This document shows positions 51,549 to 61,127 of a stretch of DNA of 64,000 nt, one piece after another (positions within the stretch are counted from its first letter, which is position 1; every line of letters begins with the position of its first letter). The stretch is from Acidobacteriota bacterium (GTDB lineage Bacteria; Acidobacteriota; Terriglobia; Bryobacterales; Bryobacteraceae), in contig JACTMJ010000029.1 of assembly GCA_014584705.1 (NCBI GenBank), positions 1-64,000 of the forward strand, written 5' to 3'. The notes under the pieces are model-generated. The model had not been told where the DNA came from, searched no databases, and saw only the letters and a list, made by a program, of their open reading frames with translations. Position numbers and translations under genes: made by a program.

Positions 51549-54400
51549 CAGAAATTGAGCCGCATGCCCACCTGGATGATGCGCCCTCCAACGGATTGGC
51601 TGATTCTTCCCGCGTTGACGTTGGGCGCCGCCGCCGTGCCAATCTGCGTATCGGGATCGTCGAGGTTCGCGTGGTTCAGAAAGTTCAGCCCCACGGCCGT
51701 AAATTCCAGGCTTTGGCTGGTGCTCAGGTTGAACCGCTTGCTGACCGAAAGATCATGATTCTGCCGGCTGGGACCATAGAGGTTTGAGAGCGACCGCGAC
51801 GCGTTCCCAATCGTGAAGTCCTCCGGGTGAGAGAATGCATTCGGGTTGAACCAAAGCTCGGCCGAAGGGTTTTCCACGTGCGGCGAAACGCCCGGCACGG
51901 TATTCACATACACCGCCTGCACCACCCCGCCCGTGTTGTTGAAACTCGCGCGCAAACTCAGCGGCGTCCCGCTCACTACCGTCGAAGTCCCGTTCAAGGA
52001 CCATCCCGCCACCACGTACCGCCGCCAGTCGGAGTAACTGAACATCGCCTTATTCGGGCCGAACGGAAGCTCATAGACGTAGTTGAAAGAGACCACGTGC
52101 GGATTGTTCCACGCCGTCACCGCCCACTCTTTCTGCAGGTTGTACATATCCTGCAGCGCGGTCGGTCCCGAGTAATTGTCCATCTGCTTGGAGAAGCTGT
52201 ACGATCCGCGCAGCGTCAAGCCTCCCGTCGCCCGGCGCTCGACGCGGATCGCCGTCGCATCGCGGTTGTACCGCGCCACCGGCCACATGCCGCCCAGGCT
52301 GAACAATTGGTATTGGCTGTACGGGCGCAGGTTTCTGACAAAGGCCTCGTCGTTCAGCGCATCGCGGAACGAGAGATAATCGAGCGGCACCGCGTTCGGA
52401 TTCGTCACGCTGTTCCCCGTGAACAGGTTGCGTCCGGAATCGCGTGAGGCGGAAACCACCACCAGCAGGTGGCCGGGCAGTTCGCGCTCAAAGCTCATTC
52501 CAAAACTCGTGTACATGGAGACGGTGCCGTCCCGGTTCATCAGGTTCGCGTTGGTGTCGTCCGCCGCGGAAGGGTCGAGATTCGGGCCTACGGCCGTGTC
52601 GGCCGGCATGCCGTCCCGCAGGATCAGCGCGGGTTCGGTGAGGCGATTCTGGGAGAGGAATGTGGGGTAGAGATTGAAGCCCTGCGTGCCCCAATGTCCC
52701 CACTGCAGCGGCCATCCCTGATAGGAGCGCGCATAGTGGCTGCGCACCACCATGCCCGCCTCGCTCGTCGGGTTCCACGCCAGGGAAACGCGCGGCTCAA
52801 GCACCGTGATCGCCGGCTGAAACGCGCGGCCGTAGCCGCCCCGGTTCGCAAAAACCAACGCGCCCTTCTTCCCGGTCTCTGGATTGACGGCGGAGAGGTC
52901 CACCGTGCTCTGCCGGTCGTACTTCTCCACCCGCGGCAGGCTGTGTTCCAGATTCAGGTCGAAGGTCACGTTCAGTCCTTTGCGCACTTCCAGTTGATCA
53001 ATGATCCTGCCCGCCGTCAGGGAGCGCCGCCAGTAGGACGGGCTGTCGATCACGCTCAACTCGGCGAAATCCGCCTGCCCCAGCAGAAACGTCGCGAAGG
53101 CATGGCCCGTATTGACGATCCCCGGCAGCGACGTGTACCCGGATTGGAACTGGTAGTGCCCGCTCGGGTACGTCGGCTGATACGTGTTCAGTTGATACCG
53201 CACCGTGCGCCCGATGATCCGGATGTTGTGGTTCCGGAACCGCGTGGAGAAGGTGTTGGATGCCTGGAACGTGTGGCTGCGGTTGCGGCGAATCACGTTC
53301 GCGCGCCCGAGATCCAGGTAACCGTCGAGTATATGAAAGGCCGGGAACACCGTTCCCAACCGGCCCCGGAGCCCCAACTGCGCGGGATAATCGGTTTCCT
53401 CGTCGGTCACGTTCTCCATCCCGGAACTCGAAGCGCTGAAGGAGAACGTGTTGATGGTCTCGGGAGAGATCGTGAAAATGTGCTGGATCCCGTAATCCCG
53501 CGATGTTTCATCGCGGTCCACAAGCCCGGGGTTCGCGGCGTTGTCAAACCATTTGGCCGCGCCCGCGAACGCATGGGACGACGTGAGATTGAAGCTCACC
53601 CGGTGCTTATCGTTGAAGATGTGATCGAGGCGGCCGGTAAATCCGTCCACCACGTTCCGCTCTGGCGACACCACGAAGTAATTGTTTCGAAAAAACGGCC
53701 CCGCATTCGCATTCGGCTCGGGAAAATACCGCGCCGCCGCCATCGCTACCGGGTCCAGCCGCGCCACCGGAATCTGGTTGTTCGCGAAACGCATCCGGTT
53801 GTATTGCAGGTTGCTCTCGGACACCGGCTGGGTCGAGTTGTAAAGCGGATTCAGCGACGTTGTCGCGGGATCGTAGATCGGAAGCGGCTGTCCCGCCTGG
53901 TCCACCGTCTGGGAAAAGTCTCCGCTCCGTTCCGGCAGGATGGGAAGGCTCTCCAACCGGGAGCGGGCAATGCTCTCGCGCACACCCTCGTACGAAAGCG
54001 TAAAGAACGTGCGAGTTCCTCCGTTGTACAGTTTCGGCAGAAACACCGGGCCGCTGACGTTGAATCCGAACTGATTCCGCCGCAAAATGGACGCCTCGCC
54101 CCCGCGCTGCCGGATCTGGTGGGGAATCGCATCGAACACGTCGTTGCGGAGGTTATAAGTCAGCCGGCCATGATATTGCGGCAGCTTGCCGCCCCCGGCC
54201 TGGAAAGGTTTCGGGCTGTCCTTGCGCAACCCTCTCGCCCGCGTAATCGTCCTGAATTCTTCGATCGCCGATGCGACAGGGCCTCCGCTCTCCGCACTCG
54301 CCGCGCTCTCCGCCGCTGGCTTTTCCGCATTCTGCTGGCCGCAAATCGCAATCGCGGGCAGCATAAACAGAAAAATCGCAATGAAACGGCCGAAACGCAT
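51548..54400 (-). CDS. TonB-dependent-receptor-like outer-membrane beta-barrel (Oar-like), lacking the usual N-terminal regulatory domain
   Basis: A 950-aa protein with a signal peptide (about 1-21). The chain is rich in alternating aromatic beta-strands typical of Oar-like barrels: RRNQFGFNVSGPVFLPKLYNGGTRTFFTLSYEGVRE, DHIFNDKHRVSFNLTSSHAF, RVSLAWNPTSEAGMVVRSHYARSYQGWP, and a terminal strand ending RLNF with C-terminal Phe, the BAM signal. Acidobacterial relatives usually start with a carboxypeptidase-like regulatory domain and a plug; here only about 80 mostly low-complexity residues precede the barrel-type sequence. The promoter must lie within 31 bp of the divergent lpxD start or inside that gene. 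Confidence 0.85.
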   Translation of the reverse strand: MRFGRFIAIFLFMLPAIAICGQQNAEKPAAESAASAESGGPVASAIEEFRTITRARGLRKDSPKPFQAGGGKLPQYHGRLTYNLRNDVFDAIPHQIRQRGGEASILRRNQFGFNVSGPVFLPKLYNGGTRTFFTLSYEGVRESIARSRLESLPILPERSGDFSQTVDQAGQPLPIYDPATTSLNPLYNSTQPVSESNLQYNRMRFANNQIPVARLDPVAMAAARYFPEPNANAGPFFRNNYFVVSPERNVVDGFTGRLDHIFNDKHRVSFNLTSSHAFAGAAKWFDNAANPGLVDRDETSRDYGIQHIFTISPETINTFSFSASSSGMENVTDEETDYPAQLGLRGRLGTVFPAFHILDGYLDLGRANVIRRNRSHTFQASNTFSTRFRNHNIRIIGRTVRYQLNTYQPTYPSGHYQFQSGYTSLPGIVNTGHAFATFLLGQADFAELSVIDSPSYWRRSLTAGRIIDQLEVRKGLNVTFDLNLEHSLPRVEKYDRQSTVDLSAVNPETGKKGALVFANRGGYGRAFQPAITVLEPRVSLAWNPTSEAGMVVRSHYARSYQGWPLQWGHWGTQGFNLYPTFLSQNRLTEPALILRDGMPADTAVGPNLDPSAADDTNANLMNRDGTVSMYTSFGMSFERELPGHLLVVVSASRDSGRNLFTGNSVTNPNAVPLDYLSFRDALNDEAFVRNLRPYSQYQLFSLGGMWPVARYNRDATAIRVERRATGGLTLRGSYSFSKQMDNYSGPTALQDMYNLQKEWAVTAWNNPHVVSFNYVYELPFGPNKAMFSYSDWRRYVVAGWSLNGTSTVVSGTPLSLRASFNNTGGVVQAVYVNTVPGVSPHVENPSAELWFNPNAFSHPEDFTIGNASRSLSNLYGPSRQNHDLSVSKRFNLSTSQSLEFTAVGLNFLNHANLDDPDTQIGTAAAPNVNAGRISQSVGGRIIQVGMRLNF

Positions 54401-54431
54401 GAATGATTAAATTGTACCCTTGGTATTGCAC

Positions 54432-55499
54432 ATGAAATTGCAGGACATTTCGAAATTATTAGACTGCACGGTCGTGGGAGACGGTTCCCTCGAAATCCGC
54501 GGCGTAGCCGGAATGGAGACCGCCACCCCGGAGGAACTCACCTTTCTCGCGAACCCTCGCTACGCCCCCAAAGCGAAAGGCACCCGCGCCGGTGCGATTC
54601 TGGTGCGCGAACCCATCGAGGGTCTTGCCATTCCCTTTCTGATCTCCCGCGACCCTTATCTCGATTTCGCCCGCGCCCTTGCCCTCTTCTACACGCCCCC
54701 CCGCCCCGCGCCCGGCATCCACCCCACGGCGGTCATTGACGAAACCGCTTCCATCGGTGAAGACGCCTCCATCGGGCCTTACGTCGTCGTCGGTCGAGGC
54801 GTCCGCATCGGCGCGCGAGCCGTGATTCATCCGCACGTCGTGATTTACGAGGGCGCTCAAATCGGCGACGACTTTCTGGCGCACGCGCACGCAACGGTCC
54901 GCGAATTCTGCATCCTTGGTCACCGCGTCGTCCTGCAGAATGGCGTCGTCGTCGGCGGCGATGGCTTCGGCTTCGCCAAACAGAAAGACGGCTCGCATTT
55001 CAAGATTCCCCAGAGCGGCATCGCCGTCCTCGAAGATGATGTCGAGATCCAGTGCATCAGCGCCGTCGATCGAGCCAGCGTCGGCGAAACCCGCGTCCGG
55101 CGCGGTGCGAAAATCGATAATCTGGTGCAGGTGGGCCACGCGTGCGAGGTGGGCGAGGATAATATCATCTGCTCGCAGGCCGGCTTGGCGGGAACCTCGA
55201 AACTCGGCAGGAACGTGCTGCTCGCCGGGCAGGCGGGCATCTCCGGGCACCTCACCATTCACGACAATGCCACCGTCTACGCGCAAGCCGGAATCGGCGG
55301 CGATGTCGCCGCCGGGGCGCTCATGGCCGGGAGTCCCGCCTTCGACGCCAAAGTCTGGCGGCGCGCCGTCGCCGCCTTCCCCCAGCTTCCGGAGATGCTG
55401 AAAACCCTCCGCGATCTGAAGAAGCGGCTCGATCATCTGGAAGGAGTCGCCGCTCCCTCCGGGGAGGCGCAACCGGAACGAACGGCTACGTCAGAATAA
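54432..55499 (+). CDS. lpxD: UDP-3-O-acylglucosamine N-acyltransferase
   Basis: A 355-aa protein from ATG 54432; a TTG four codons earlier is in frame. The N-terminal uridine-binding domain has MKLQDISKLLDCTVVGDG and EELTFLANPRY. A left-handed beta-helix of hexapeptide repeats follows (about 96-310), with GGDGFGFA and the catalytic histidine in LVQVGHACEVG (His236). The C-terminal helix ends with the KRLDHLE coil. It adds the second acyl chain in lipid A synthesis, so an LPS outer membrane is expected. No obvious ribosome-binding site is seen. Confidence 0.94.
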   Translation: MKLQDISKLLDCTVVGDGSLEIRGVAGMETATPEELTFLANPRYAPKAKGTRAGAILVREPIEGLAIPFLISRDPYLDFARALALFYTPPRPAPGIHPTAVIDETASIGEDASIGPYVVVGRGVRIGARAVIHPHVVIYEGAQIGDDFLAHAHATVREFCILGHRVVLQNGVVVGGDGFGFAKQKDGSHFKIPQSGIAVLEDDVEIQCISAVDRASVGETRVRRGAKIDNLVQVGHACEVGEDNIICSQAGLAGTSKLGRNVLLAGQAGISGHLTIHDNATVYAQAGIGGDVAAGALMAGSPAFDAKVWRRAVAAFPQLPEMLKTLRDLKKRLDHLEGVAAPSGEAQPERTATSE

Positions 55500-55540
55500 A
55501 GAATCCACGCCTTACCGCCGAAGAAAGTAGTGCATTTGAG

Positions 55541-56359
55541 ATGGCTGTAAACGAATTGCCCGAATCCACCGAATTTTCCGGATCTCACGGGTCCGCGGAC
55601 TCGTCCACTGGTACACGCAGGCCCAAGTCGTATACGGACCCGGCCTTCCTCAATAGCTCGGAGGCGCGCACCATCCGCATTCTCGCGGAATATCTGGAGC
55701 CGCAAGCGCGCTTCCGCAAAGAGAAGATCCGAGATACCGTCGTCTTCTTCGGCTCCGCCCGCATCCACGAATCCGGACCCTTATCGCGCTACTACCACGA
55801 CGCCCGCGCGCTCGCGCGGATGCTCACCGAATGGAGCGCATCGCTCCCCGCCGATGAACGGCACTACGTCATTTGCAGCGGCGGCGGACCCGGCATCATG
55901 GAAGCCGCCAACCGCGGCGCGACCGAGGCCGGCGGCAAGAGCATCGGACTCAACATCAGCCTGCCCTTTGAGCAGCACCCCAACCCCTACATCACCGACG
56001 CCCTGAACTTCGAGTTCCACTACTTCTTCATGCGCAAACTCTGGTTTGCCTATCTGGCCAAGGCCCTCGTTGTTTTCCCCGGCGGCTTCGGAACCATGGA
56101 CGAAATGTTTGAAGTCCTCACCCTCGTCCAAACCCACAAACTGAAGAAGCCCATGACGGTGTTGATCTACGGAACCGAATTCTGGCGTGAGGTCATCAAC
56201 TTCGAAGCCCTGGCCAAACACGGCGTCATCGCCGAAGACGATCTAAAGCTCTTCCACTGGGCCGACGACCCCAAAACCGCCTTCGATCTCCTCTCCCACG
56301 AACTCATGAAATACTGGGGCCACGGCAACGGCATCCACCCCCCCAGCGAAATCCTGTAG
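55541..56359 (+). CDS. LOG-family (TIGR00730-like) nucleotide-binding protein
   Basis: A 272-aa protein. Rossmann-fold core with VVFFGSARI, the ICSGGGPGIMEAANRGATEAGGKSIGLNI segment (GGGxGxMEAxxxGA) and the PGGFGTMDEMFEVLTLVQ motif, which define the LOG/lysine-decarboxylase-like family. Members release free cytokinin-like bases from nucleotide monophosphates or act as general nucleotide phosphoribohydrolases. The N-terminal about 65 residues are an extra, partly disordered extension. It follows lpxD by 41 bp. Confidence 0.9.
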   Translation: MAVNELPESTEFSGSHGSADSSTGTRRPKSYTDPAFLNSSEARTIRILAEYLEPQARFRKEKIRDTVVFFGSARIHESGPLSRYYHDARALARMLTEWSASLPADERHYVICSGGGPGIMEAANRGATEAGGKSIGLNISLPFEQHPNPYITDALNFEFHYFFMRKLWFAYLAKALVVFPGGFGTMDEMFEVLTLVQTHKLKKPMTVLIYGTEFWREVINFEALAKHGVIAEDDLKLFHWADDPKTAFDLLSHELMKYWGHGNGIHPPSEIL

Positions 56360-56394
56360 AAACACATGCCACTGGCCGTGCGCCAGAGAATCCG

Positions 56395-56432
56395 CGCCTG
56401 TCTGCCCCCGAATAGGAGGAAGCAGACAGGCG
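56395..56432. terminator. Perfect 11-bp inverted repeat between convergent genes
   Basis: CGCCTGTCTGC (56395-56405) pairs perfectly with GCAGACAGGCG (56422-56432) across a 16-nt loop. It lies between the ends of the LOG gene (+) and the DHDPS-family gene (-), the expected place for a bidirectional terminator. Neither side has a good T-run, so it may instead stabilise 3' ends. Confidence 0.6.
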
Positions 56433-56513
56433 GCGAATCAGAACCGCAGCATACTTTCGGCTTTCTGCCGCACCCTGGTATGCGGATCAACCGCGATGGG
56501 TCCGGTGCTGTCG

Positions 56514-57413
56514 CTAGAATTTCATTCCAGCTACGGCTGCTTCCACTTTCCGGTTGAGTTCCGGAGTAAGCGGAAGCATTGGCGGCCTCACGGTCCCCAC
56601 GTTGTGCCCGCGCACTTCAAGGCCGCGCTTAATGACCGCGATCCAGTCCGGGCGCTCTCCGTTCTCTCCCACGGTGACCAGTTCAACGAAGGGCAGCATC
56701 TCATACCAGATGTTCCGGCCCTTGACGAAATCGTTATCGTCTATGCAGGCGTGCAGGAACTCACTCCACCGCTTGGGATCGAAATTTGCCGAACCGCTCA
56801 CCCACCCCGTCGCTCCGAAAGCAAAGGCCCCGATCGCATTGTTATCGTGCCCATAGAATAGTTGCAGCTTGTCGCCAAGACGCATTCTGAGGCGGGAGAT
56901 ATTGTACGGATCGGAATCCGCATCCTTCAGGTATTGAATGATGCCATCGTTTGTCAGGCGAACCAGCAGATCGACACTCAGTTGCACTCCGGTAACGGGC
57001 GGGTTGTTGTAAATCATGATCGGGATGGAAATGGCATCCCGGATCGCCTTGAAGTGGGCATACAGTTCCCTCTGGGTATGCACCTGATACCAGGGGCTGA
57101 TGACGAGTACGCCATCGAAGCCCATCTTTTCGGCATAGCGGCAGCGCTCGACCGTAGCCGGCGTGGACATGTCCGCCCCACCGGCGATGATGGGCACGCG
57201 GCCCTTGGCTTGGCTCTTTGTGATGTCGAGTACCGCTTCCCATTCCTCGCGCGTGAGATTCATGAACTCGCCCGTGCTCGAACCGGCGCACATACCGTCG
57301 ACACCGCTTTCGATCACGAAATCGACGTGATCCCGCAGCGCCTTCTCGTTCACGCGGAGTTGTTCGTCAAAAGGCGTGATTAGCGGGGGAAATAGTCCGC
57401 GAAATGGAGGCAT
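56514..57413 (-). CDS. DHDPS/N-acetylneuraminate-lyase family aldolase, copy 1
   Basis: A 299-aa TIM-barrel protein from ATG 57413 with AAAGGA nine bases upstream. It has the GSTGEFMNLTREEW phosphate/carboxylate loop, catalytic Tyr135 (IYNNPP) and Schiff-base Lys163 (YLKDADSD). It should condense or cleave pyruvate and an aldehyde, as in sugar-acid, sialic-acid or hydroxyproline breakdown. It is the last gene of the IclR-linked run, 26 bp after the MFS gene. True DapA is less likely in this context. Confidence 0.88.
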   Translation of the reverse strand: MPPFRGLFPPLITPFDEQLRVNEKALRDHVDFVIESGVDGMCAGSSTGEFMNLTREEWEAVLDITKSQAKGRVPIIAGGADMSTPATVERCRYAEKMGFDGVLVISPWYQVHTQRELYAHFKAIRDAISIPIMIYNNPPVTGVQLSVDLLVRLTNDGIIQYLKDADSDPYNISRLRMRLGDKLQLFYGHDNNAIGAFAFGATGWVSGSANFDPKRWSEFLHACIDDNDFVKGRNIWYEMLPFVELVTVGENGERPDWIAVIKRGLEVRGHNVGTVRPPMLPLTPELNRKVEAAVAGMKF

Positions 57414-57439
57414 AAGAATAAGTCCTTTCCTTGTTGATA

Positions 57440-58714
57440 TCAGTTGGCGGTAAAGAAGTCCCTTGTCCCGCGCGCGCGGATGCCGAGCCACGCGAGCGCT
57501 CCGAGCACATAGAAGACGGCGGAGATTGCGAACGGCCATGCCCAGTTCTGCCCGCTCCAGGCAAGGGCATAGCCGATGACGGCCGGAGCGAGAAAGCCGG
57601 CGAAATTTCCAATCATATTCATGGCTCCGGAAATGCTCCCGGTCCACGGACCGCCCGAGTCGCTGCAGGCATCCCAGGCGGGCGCCAGCGCCAGATCATT
57701 CGCGAAGCTGGCGAGCGCGATGACAACGAGTGCCATGCGGACATCGGAAACAAATAGCGACGCCGCGAGAAGGATCCCCGCGAAGAGACAGCCCGTGGCT
57801 CCGAGAATCCCTCTGGCGACGGCTCTATTGTTGCGGCGCGCCAGTATAGGGATGAGCAATCCTCCCGCAACGCAGCCGAAGCCTCCGAAGAAGAGTGGCA
57901 GCGTGCTGAGCATAGACGAGAGCCATTCTCCCGCGCCACGTCCCTCGAGCACATAAGTGGGCAGCCACGTGATGTAGAAGGACCATCCCCAGGACACGCA
58001 AAAGTATTGGGCGAATAGCAACAGCGCGGTCGGTTTGCGAAATAGCGCTCCCCATTCGCTCGAAGAGATTCTTGCGGCATGGCTCGTCGAGACGTCCCGA
58101 GAGGGCCGGTATCCAAACCAGAACACAATCACCCAAATGACGCCGAACAAGGCGAACACTTGGAAGGCGAAACGCCAGGAGACGAGGTGGATGAGCCACA
58201 GTGCGAGCAGTGGGGTGAAAGCGCCCGCCCACCGGGCGGAGAGCCACATGTAACCCTGGGCTCGCGCCCGCTGCGTAGGGGTGAGCCAGGATTGAAAGAG
58301 CTTTGCCAGCGTCGGATAGCAGCCCGCCTCGCCCGCGCCGAAAGCGAAGCGGAATGCCAGCATCGAATGATAATTCCAGGCCCACCCCGTGGCCGCCGTG
58401 AAAAGGGACCACCAGGACACAATGCGCAGCAGCATCGGCCGCGGCCCAAAGCGATCCCCCAGCCACCCCCCCGGAACTTCAAACAGAGCATACGCCAACG
58501 CAAAGGCGCTGAAGATCCAGCCCACCTCGATACGGTCCAGCGAGAACTCCCGCGCCACAAAAGGCGCCGCCTGAGACATCGCTACCCGGTCGATATAAGT
58601 GACCAGCGAAAGCGAGATCGCAAAGAACAGGATGCGGCGAACTTGCGGCGTGGCGCGTCCTCCTCCCGCGCTCGCGTCCGCGGGTGTCTCTGAAATCGTC
58701 ACGGCGTCATGCAT
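57440..58714 (-). CDS. MFS transporter, ACS (anion:cation symporter)-like
   Basis: A 424-aa protein with 12 membrane segments. The ACS signatures include YIDRVAMSQAAPFVAREFSLDRIEVGWIFSAFALAYALFEVPGGWLGDRFGPR in the first third and GAGEAGCYPTLAKLFQSWL, followed by RARAQGYMWLSARWAGA. This subgroup imports hexuronates, galactarate and related sugar acids. That agrees with flanking aldolases that would process such acids. The stop of the upstream NHL-type gene is only six bases away. Confidence 0.9.
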   Translation of the reverse strand: MHDAVTISETPADASAGGGRATPQVRRILFFAISLSLVTYIDRVAMSQAAPFVAREFSLDRIEVGWIFSAFALAYALFEVPGGWLGDRFGPRPMLLRIVSWWSLFTAATGWAWNYHSMLAFRFAFGAGEAGCYPTLAKLFQSWLTPTQRARAQGYMWLSARWAGAFTPLLALWLIHLVSWRFAFQVFALFGVIWVIVFWFGYRPSRDVSTSHAARISSSEWGALFRKPTALLLFAQYFCVSWGWSFYITWLPTYVLEGRGAGEWLSSMLSTLPLFFGGFGCVAGGLLIPILARRNNRAVARGILGATGCLFAGILLAASLFVSDVRMALVVIALASFANDLALAPAWDACSDSGGPWTGSISGAMNMIGNFAGFLAPAVIGYALAWSGQNWAWPFAISAVFYVLGALAWLGIRARGTRDFFTAN

Positions 58715-58720
58715 GGCTGC

Positions 58721-60883
58721 CTATGGCTTTCTCCGGAACACCTGCACGCCGTGAACGCCACGGCCTTCTACCGCAACGTAGATGTTGCCCTGGGGATCAA
58801 CGGCCGCGGTCTTCACACCCTGCTCACCCTCGCCACTCCTCGCAATGAAGTTCCCCACGTAAGCGCCTCGATTGTCGTAAATCACAATCGCGTTGTGGCG
58901 CTGCTGGTCACGCGCGGCGACATAGGTGTACCCCCGGTTGTCGGTCGTCATACTGTGGAAATAGACCCAACCCCGGAAACCGCCCGCCCCGAAGTCGTAG
59001 AGATATTTGCCGTCGGCGGTGAAGCGCTGCGTGGGGCCGTAATAGTTGGAAACGACGACATCTCCTTCCGGCGTCACGCCGATGCCGTGGGCTTCGCGGA
59101 ATTCTCCCGGACCCGGGCCTTTCTTCCCGAAGTTGAAGAGAAACTTCCCCGACGGATCGAAGACGGCGACCCGGTTGTTATCGACATCGACGATGTAGAG
59201 GCGTTTCTGATCCGGCGAGAATTCGAGCCCGTGTCCGCGAAGGAACTGCCCCGGGCCGCGCCCCTTCTCTCCGAACATGCGGAGGAACTTGCCTTCGTGG
59301 TTGAACACCTGGATGCGGTAGTTATCTGCATCGGAGACGAAGATTTCCCCCGCCCGGTTCACGCGCGCATCCCGTGCTCCTCGAAACTGTCCCGGAGCGC
59401 TTCCAGGCCCAAGCCCGATCTCCGAAAGCCATTTGCCTTCCGGCGTAAAGCGATGGACCCGCGATCCGATACTGTCCACCACAATCACGTTGCCATCCCG
59501 GTCGAAGCAAATCGAGTGCGCTTCCTGTAACGGATGCGGCATACCCGTCGGGTTCAGCCAGGAACGAATCATTTCATACTCGGGCAGAGGTTCCGGTGTA
59601 GTTTGCAAAGGGTCCGGGAAGCTGAGCAGATCGACCTTCAGCTTTCCGCCTTTGTTGGTCTTGGAGACCGTGTAGATACGCTTATCCTTGCCCACCGCGA
59701 TGGCCTGCGCCCACGTTGGGCGTGTGCCATCCGGAAGCACCAGCGCCCCATGGTCTGTCTGTTTCTTCGTTGGGATGTGATAGGTGACGAAATGGATTTC
59801 GTGGTCGAGCGGGGTCCCCGTCAGATAGTAGAGGGTATCGCCATCGGGGCCGAGCGTAAGGCCGAGGTATCCGTAGGGAAACTTGTCGTACTGGCCGGAG
59901 GAAATCGTCTGCTGAGAAGCGAGCCTGCCTACGGCCTCGACAAAGCCTCCGTCGGAGTCGAATCGGAAAAGTTCGCCGGTGTTTCCGTGAATTCCATAGA
60001 ACATCCGCTCGCGGGGATACCAGACGATCTGCCGCCAGTTGTACCCCATGCTGCCCGGTTTGTTCGGGTCCCACTCGCCAAGAATCGGCATCTTGAGCGT
60101 CAGGCCGGAAATGATTGCGAGATCCTTGTCCTGGCGTTTCCAGTCATAGCGCCAAATACTGCCCGTGGCGTCGCTGAACATCACCCCGCCTAGCGCCGGA
60201 TTGACGGCGATCGCGCGCGACACGACGCGAAACTGGTCCCCCACACCCTTCTCGCCCTGTCCGGCGGTAAGGCCGAGATCGTGCAACTGCCGCGTCGTTA
60301 GGTCGTATCGAAGAAAGCGTCCGGATGGCCACGTGAGCGCGTAGAGACGTTCCTTCTTCTGATCCATCGACAGGGTGATGATTCCCTCTCCGCCCGGCGC
60401 CGTCGCCAACTTCTCGATCTTTCCGCTCTTCATGTCGTAGGCGAGAAAATGCCCGCCGGGGTAGGGTTTGTAGCCCGCCGGCGGGACGCCGACCATCTCC
60501 TTGCCGTCGATCACCTGGTAGTAGCCCATGTGCGTGGCGAAATAGAGCTTGCCCTTGTGCTCATAAAAACTCACGTGACTTTTGCCTTGCGGGATGGATT
60601 TCTTCCCCTTCTCTCCGCTTGCCTCGGTGAGATCGGCAATGTGCCGGACGGTATCGGTCGCGGGGTCGTAAGAAAACATCTGCGCGCCCAGATCGATGCC
60701 GTGCGCCGAAATGACGTAGTAAATCTTTCCGTCGCTGGCGGCGGTCACGGCATTGTAGTTGTCATCGCCCGTAAAGCCGGAATCGTGCCAGCGCGCGTTG
60801 AGCACCCCAGTGGAAACGGTCTGAGCCAGTGCCGCCGTACACAGCAGCACAAGACAAAGACCGAGGTTTCGCAGACTCTTCAT
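58721..60883 (-). CDS. Secreted beta-propeller protein with C-terminal NHL repeats
   Basis: A 720-aa protein from ATG 60883 (MKSLRNLGLCLVLLCTAALAQ, a signal peptide); the open frame continues upstream without homology. Residues about 30-430 form a first propeller of repeated W/Y-G blades (GGHFLAYDMKSGKIEKLATAPGGEGIITL). From about 460 there are NHL repeats: HSICFDRDGNVIVVDSIGSRVHRFTPEGKWLSEIG, DARVNRAGEIFVSDADNYRIQVFNHEGKFLRMFG and further copies. It probably binds a polysaccharide or sugar acid in the periplasm, or is an exported lyase-like enzyme. It lies within the catabolic run. Confidence 0.8.
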   Translation of the reverse strand: MKSLRNLGLCLVLLCTAALAQTVSTGVLNARWHDSGFTGDDNYNAVTAASDGKIYYVISAHGIDLGAQMFSYDPATDTVRHIADLTEASGEKGKKSIPQGKSHVSFYEHKGKLYFATHMGYYQVIDGKEMVGVPPAGYKPYPGGHFLAYDMKSGKIEKLATAPGGEGIITLSMDQKKERLYALTWPSGRFLRYDLTTRQLHDLGLTAGQGEKGVGDQFRVVSRAIAVNPALGGVMFSDATGSIWRYDWKRQDKDLAIISGLTLKMPILGEWDPNKPGSMGYNWRQIVWYPRERMFYGIHGNTGELFRFDSDGGFVEAVGRLASQQTISSGQYDKFPYGYLGLTLGPDGDTLYYLTGTPLDHEIHFVTYHIPTKKQTDHGALVLPDGTRPTWAQAIAVGKDKRIYTVSKTNKGGKLKVDLLSFPDPLQTTPEPLPEYEMIRSWLNPTGMPHPLQEAHSICFDRDGNVIVVDSIGSRVHRFTPEGKWLSEIGLGPGSAPGQFRGARDARVNRAGEIFVSDADNYRIQVFNHEGKFLRMFGEKGRGPGQFLRGHGLEFSPDQKRLYIVDVDNNRVAVFDPSGKFLFNFGKKGPGPGEFREAHGIGVTPEGDVVVSNYYGPTQRFTADGKYLYDFGAGGFRGWVYFHSMTTDNRGYTYVAARDQQRHNAIVIYDNRGAYVGNFIARSGEGEQGVKTAAVDPQGNIYVAVEGRGVHGVQVFRRKP

Positions 60884-61127
60884 GATTCGAACGGTTTCCT
60901 TTCCGATAGCTGCTTCCGTGAGCCTCAAAACGGCTCCTTCCCGCGAATCCAATCTGGCGCGGATCGCTCGGCTGCACCTGGAAGCCGGCGATCCGTCCAT
61001 AACTGGGCTTGGAAGTAGTGTTGCACGCATCCATTGGCCCAAACCGCGGCCAAAGTTCCGCCAATATCGTTGCGCACCGCTGACATAGACTTCCCGCTTC
61101 CGCTGATCCTTCATTGATCCCGAATGT

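Noticed and set aside
52469-54406. 645-codon plus-strand frame
   Set aside because: Antisense shadow of the TonB-type barrel gene; no start signal and no family features.
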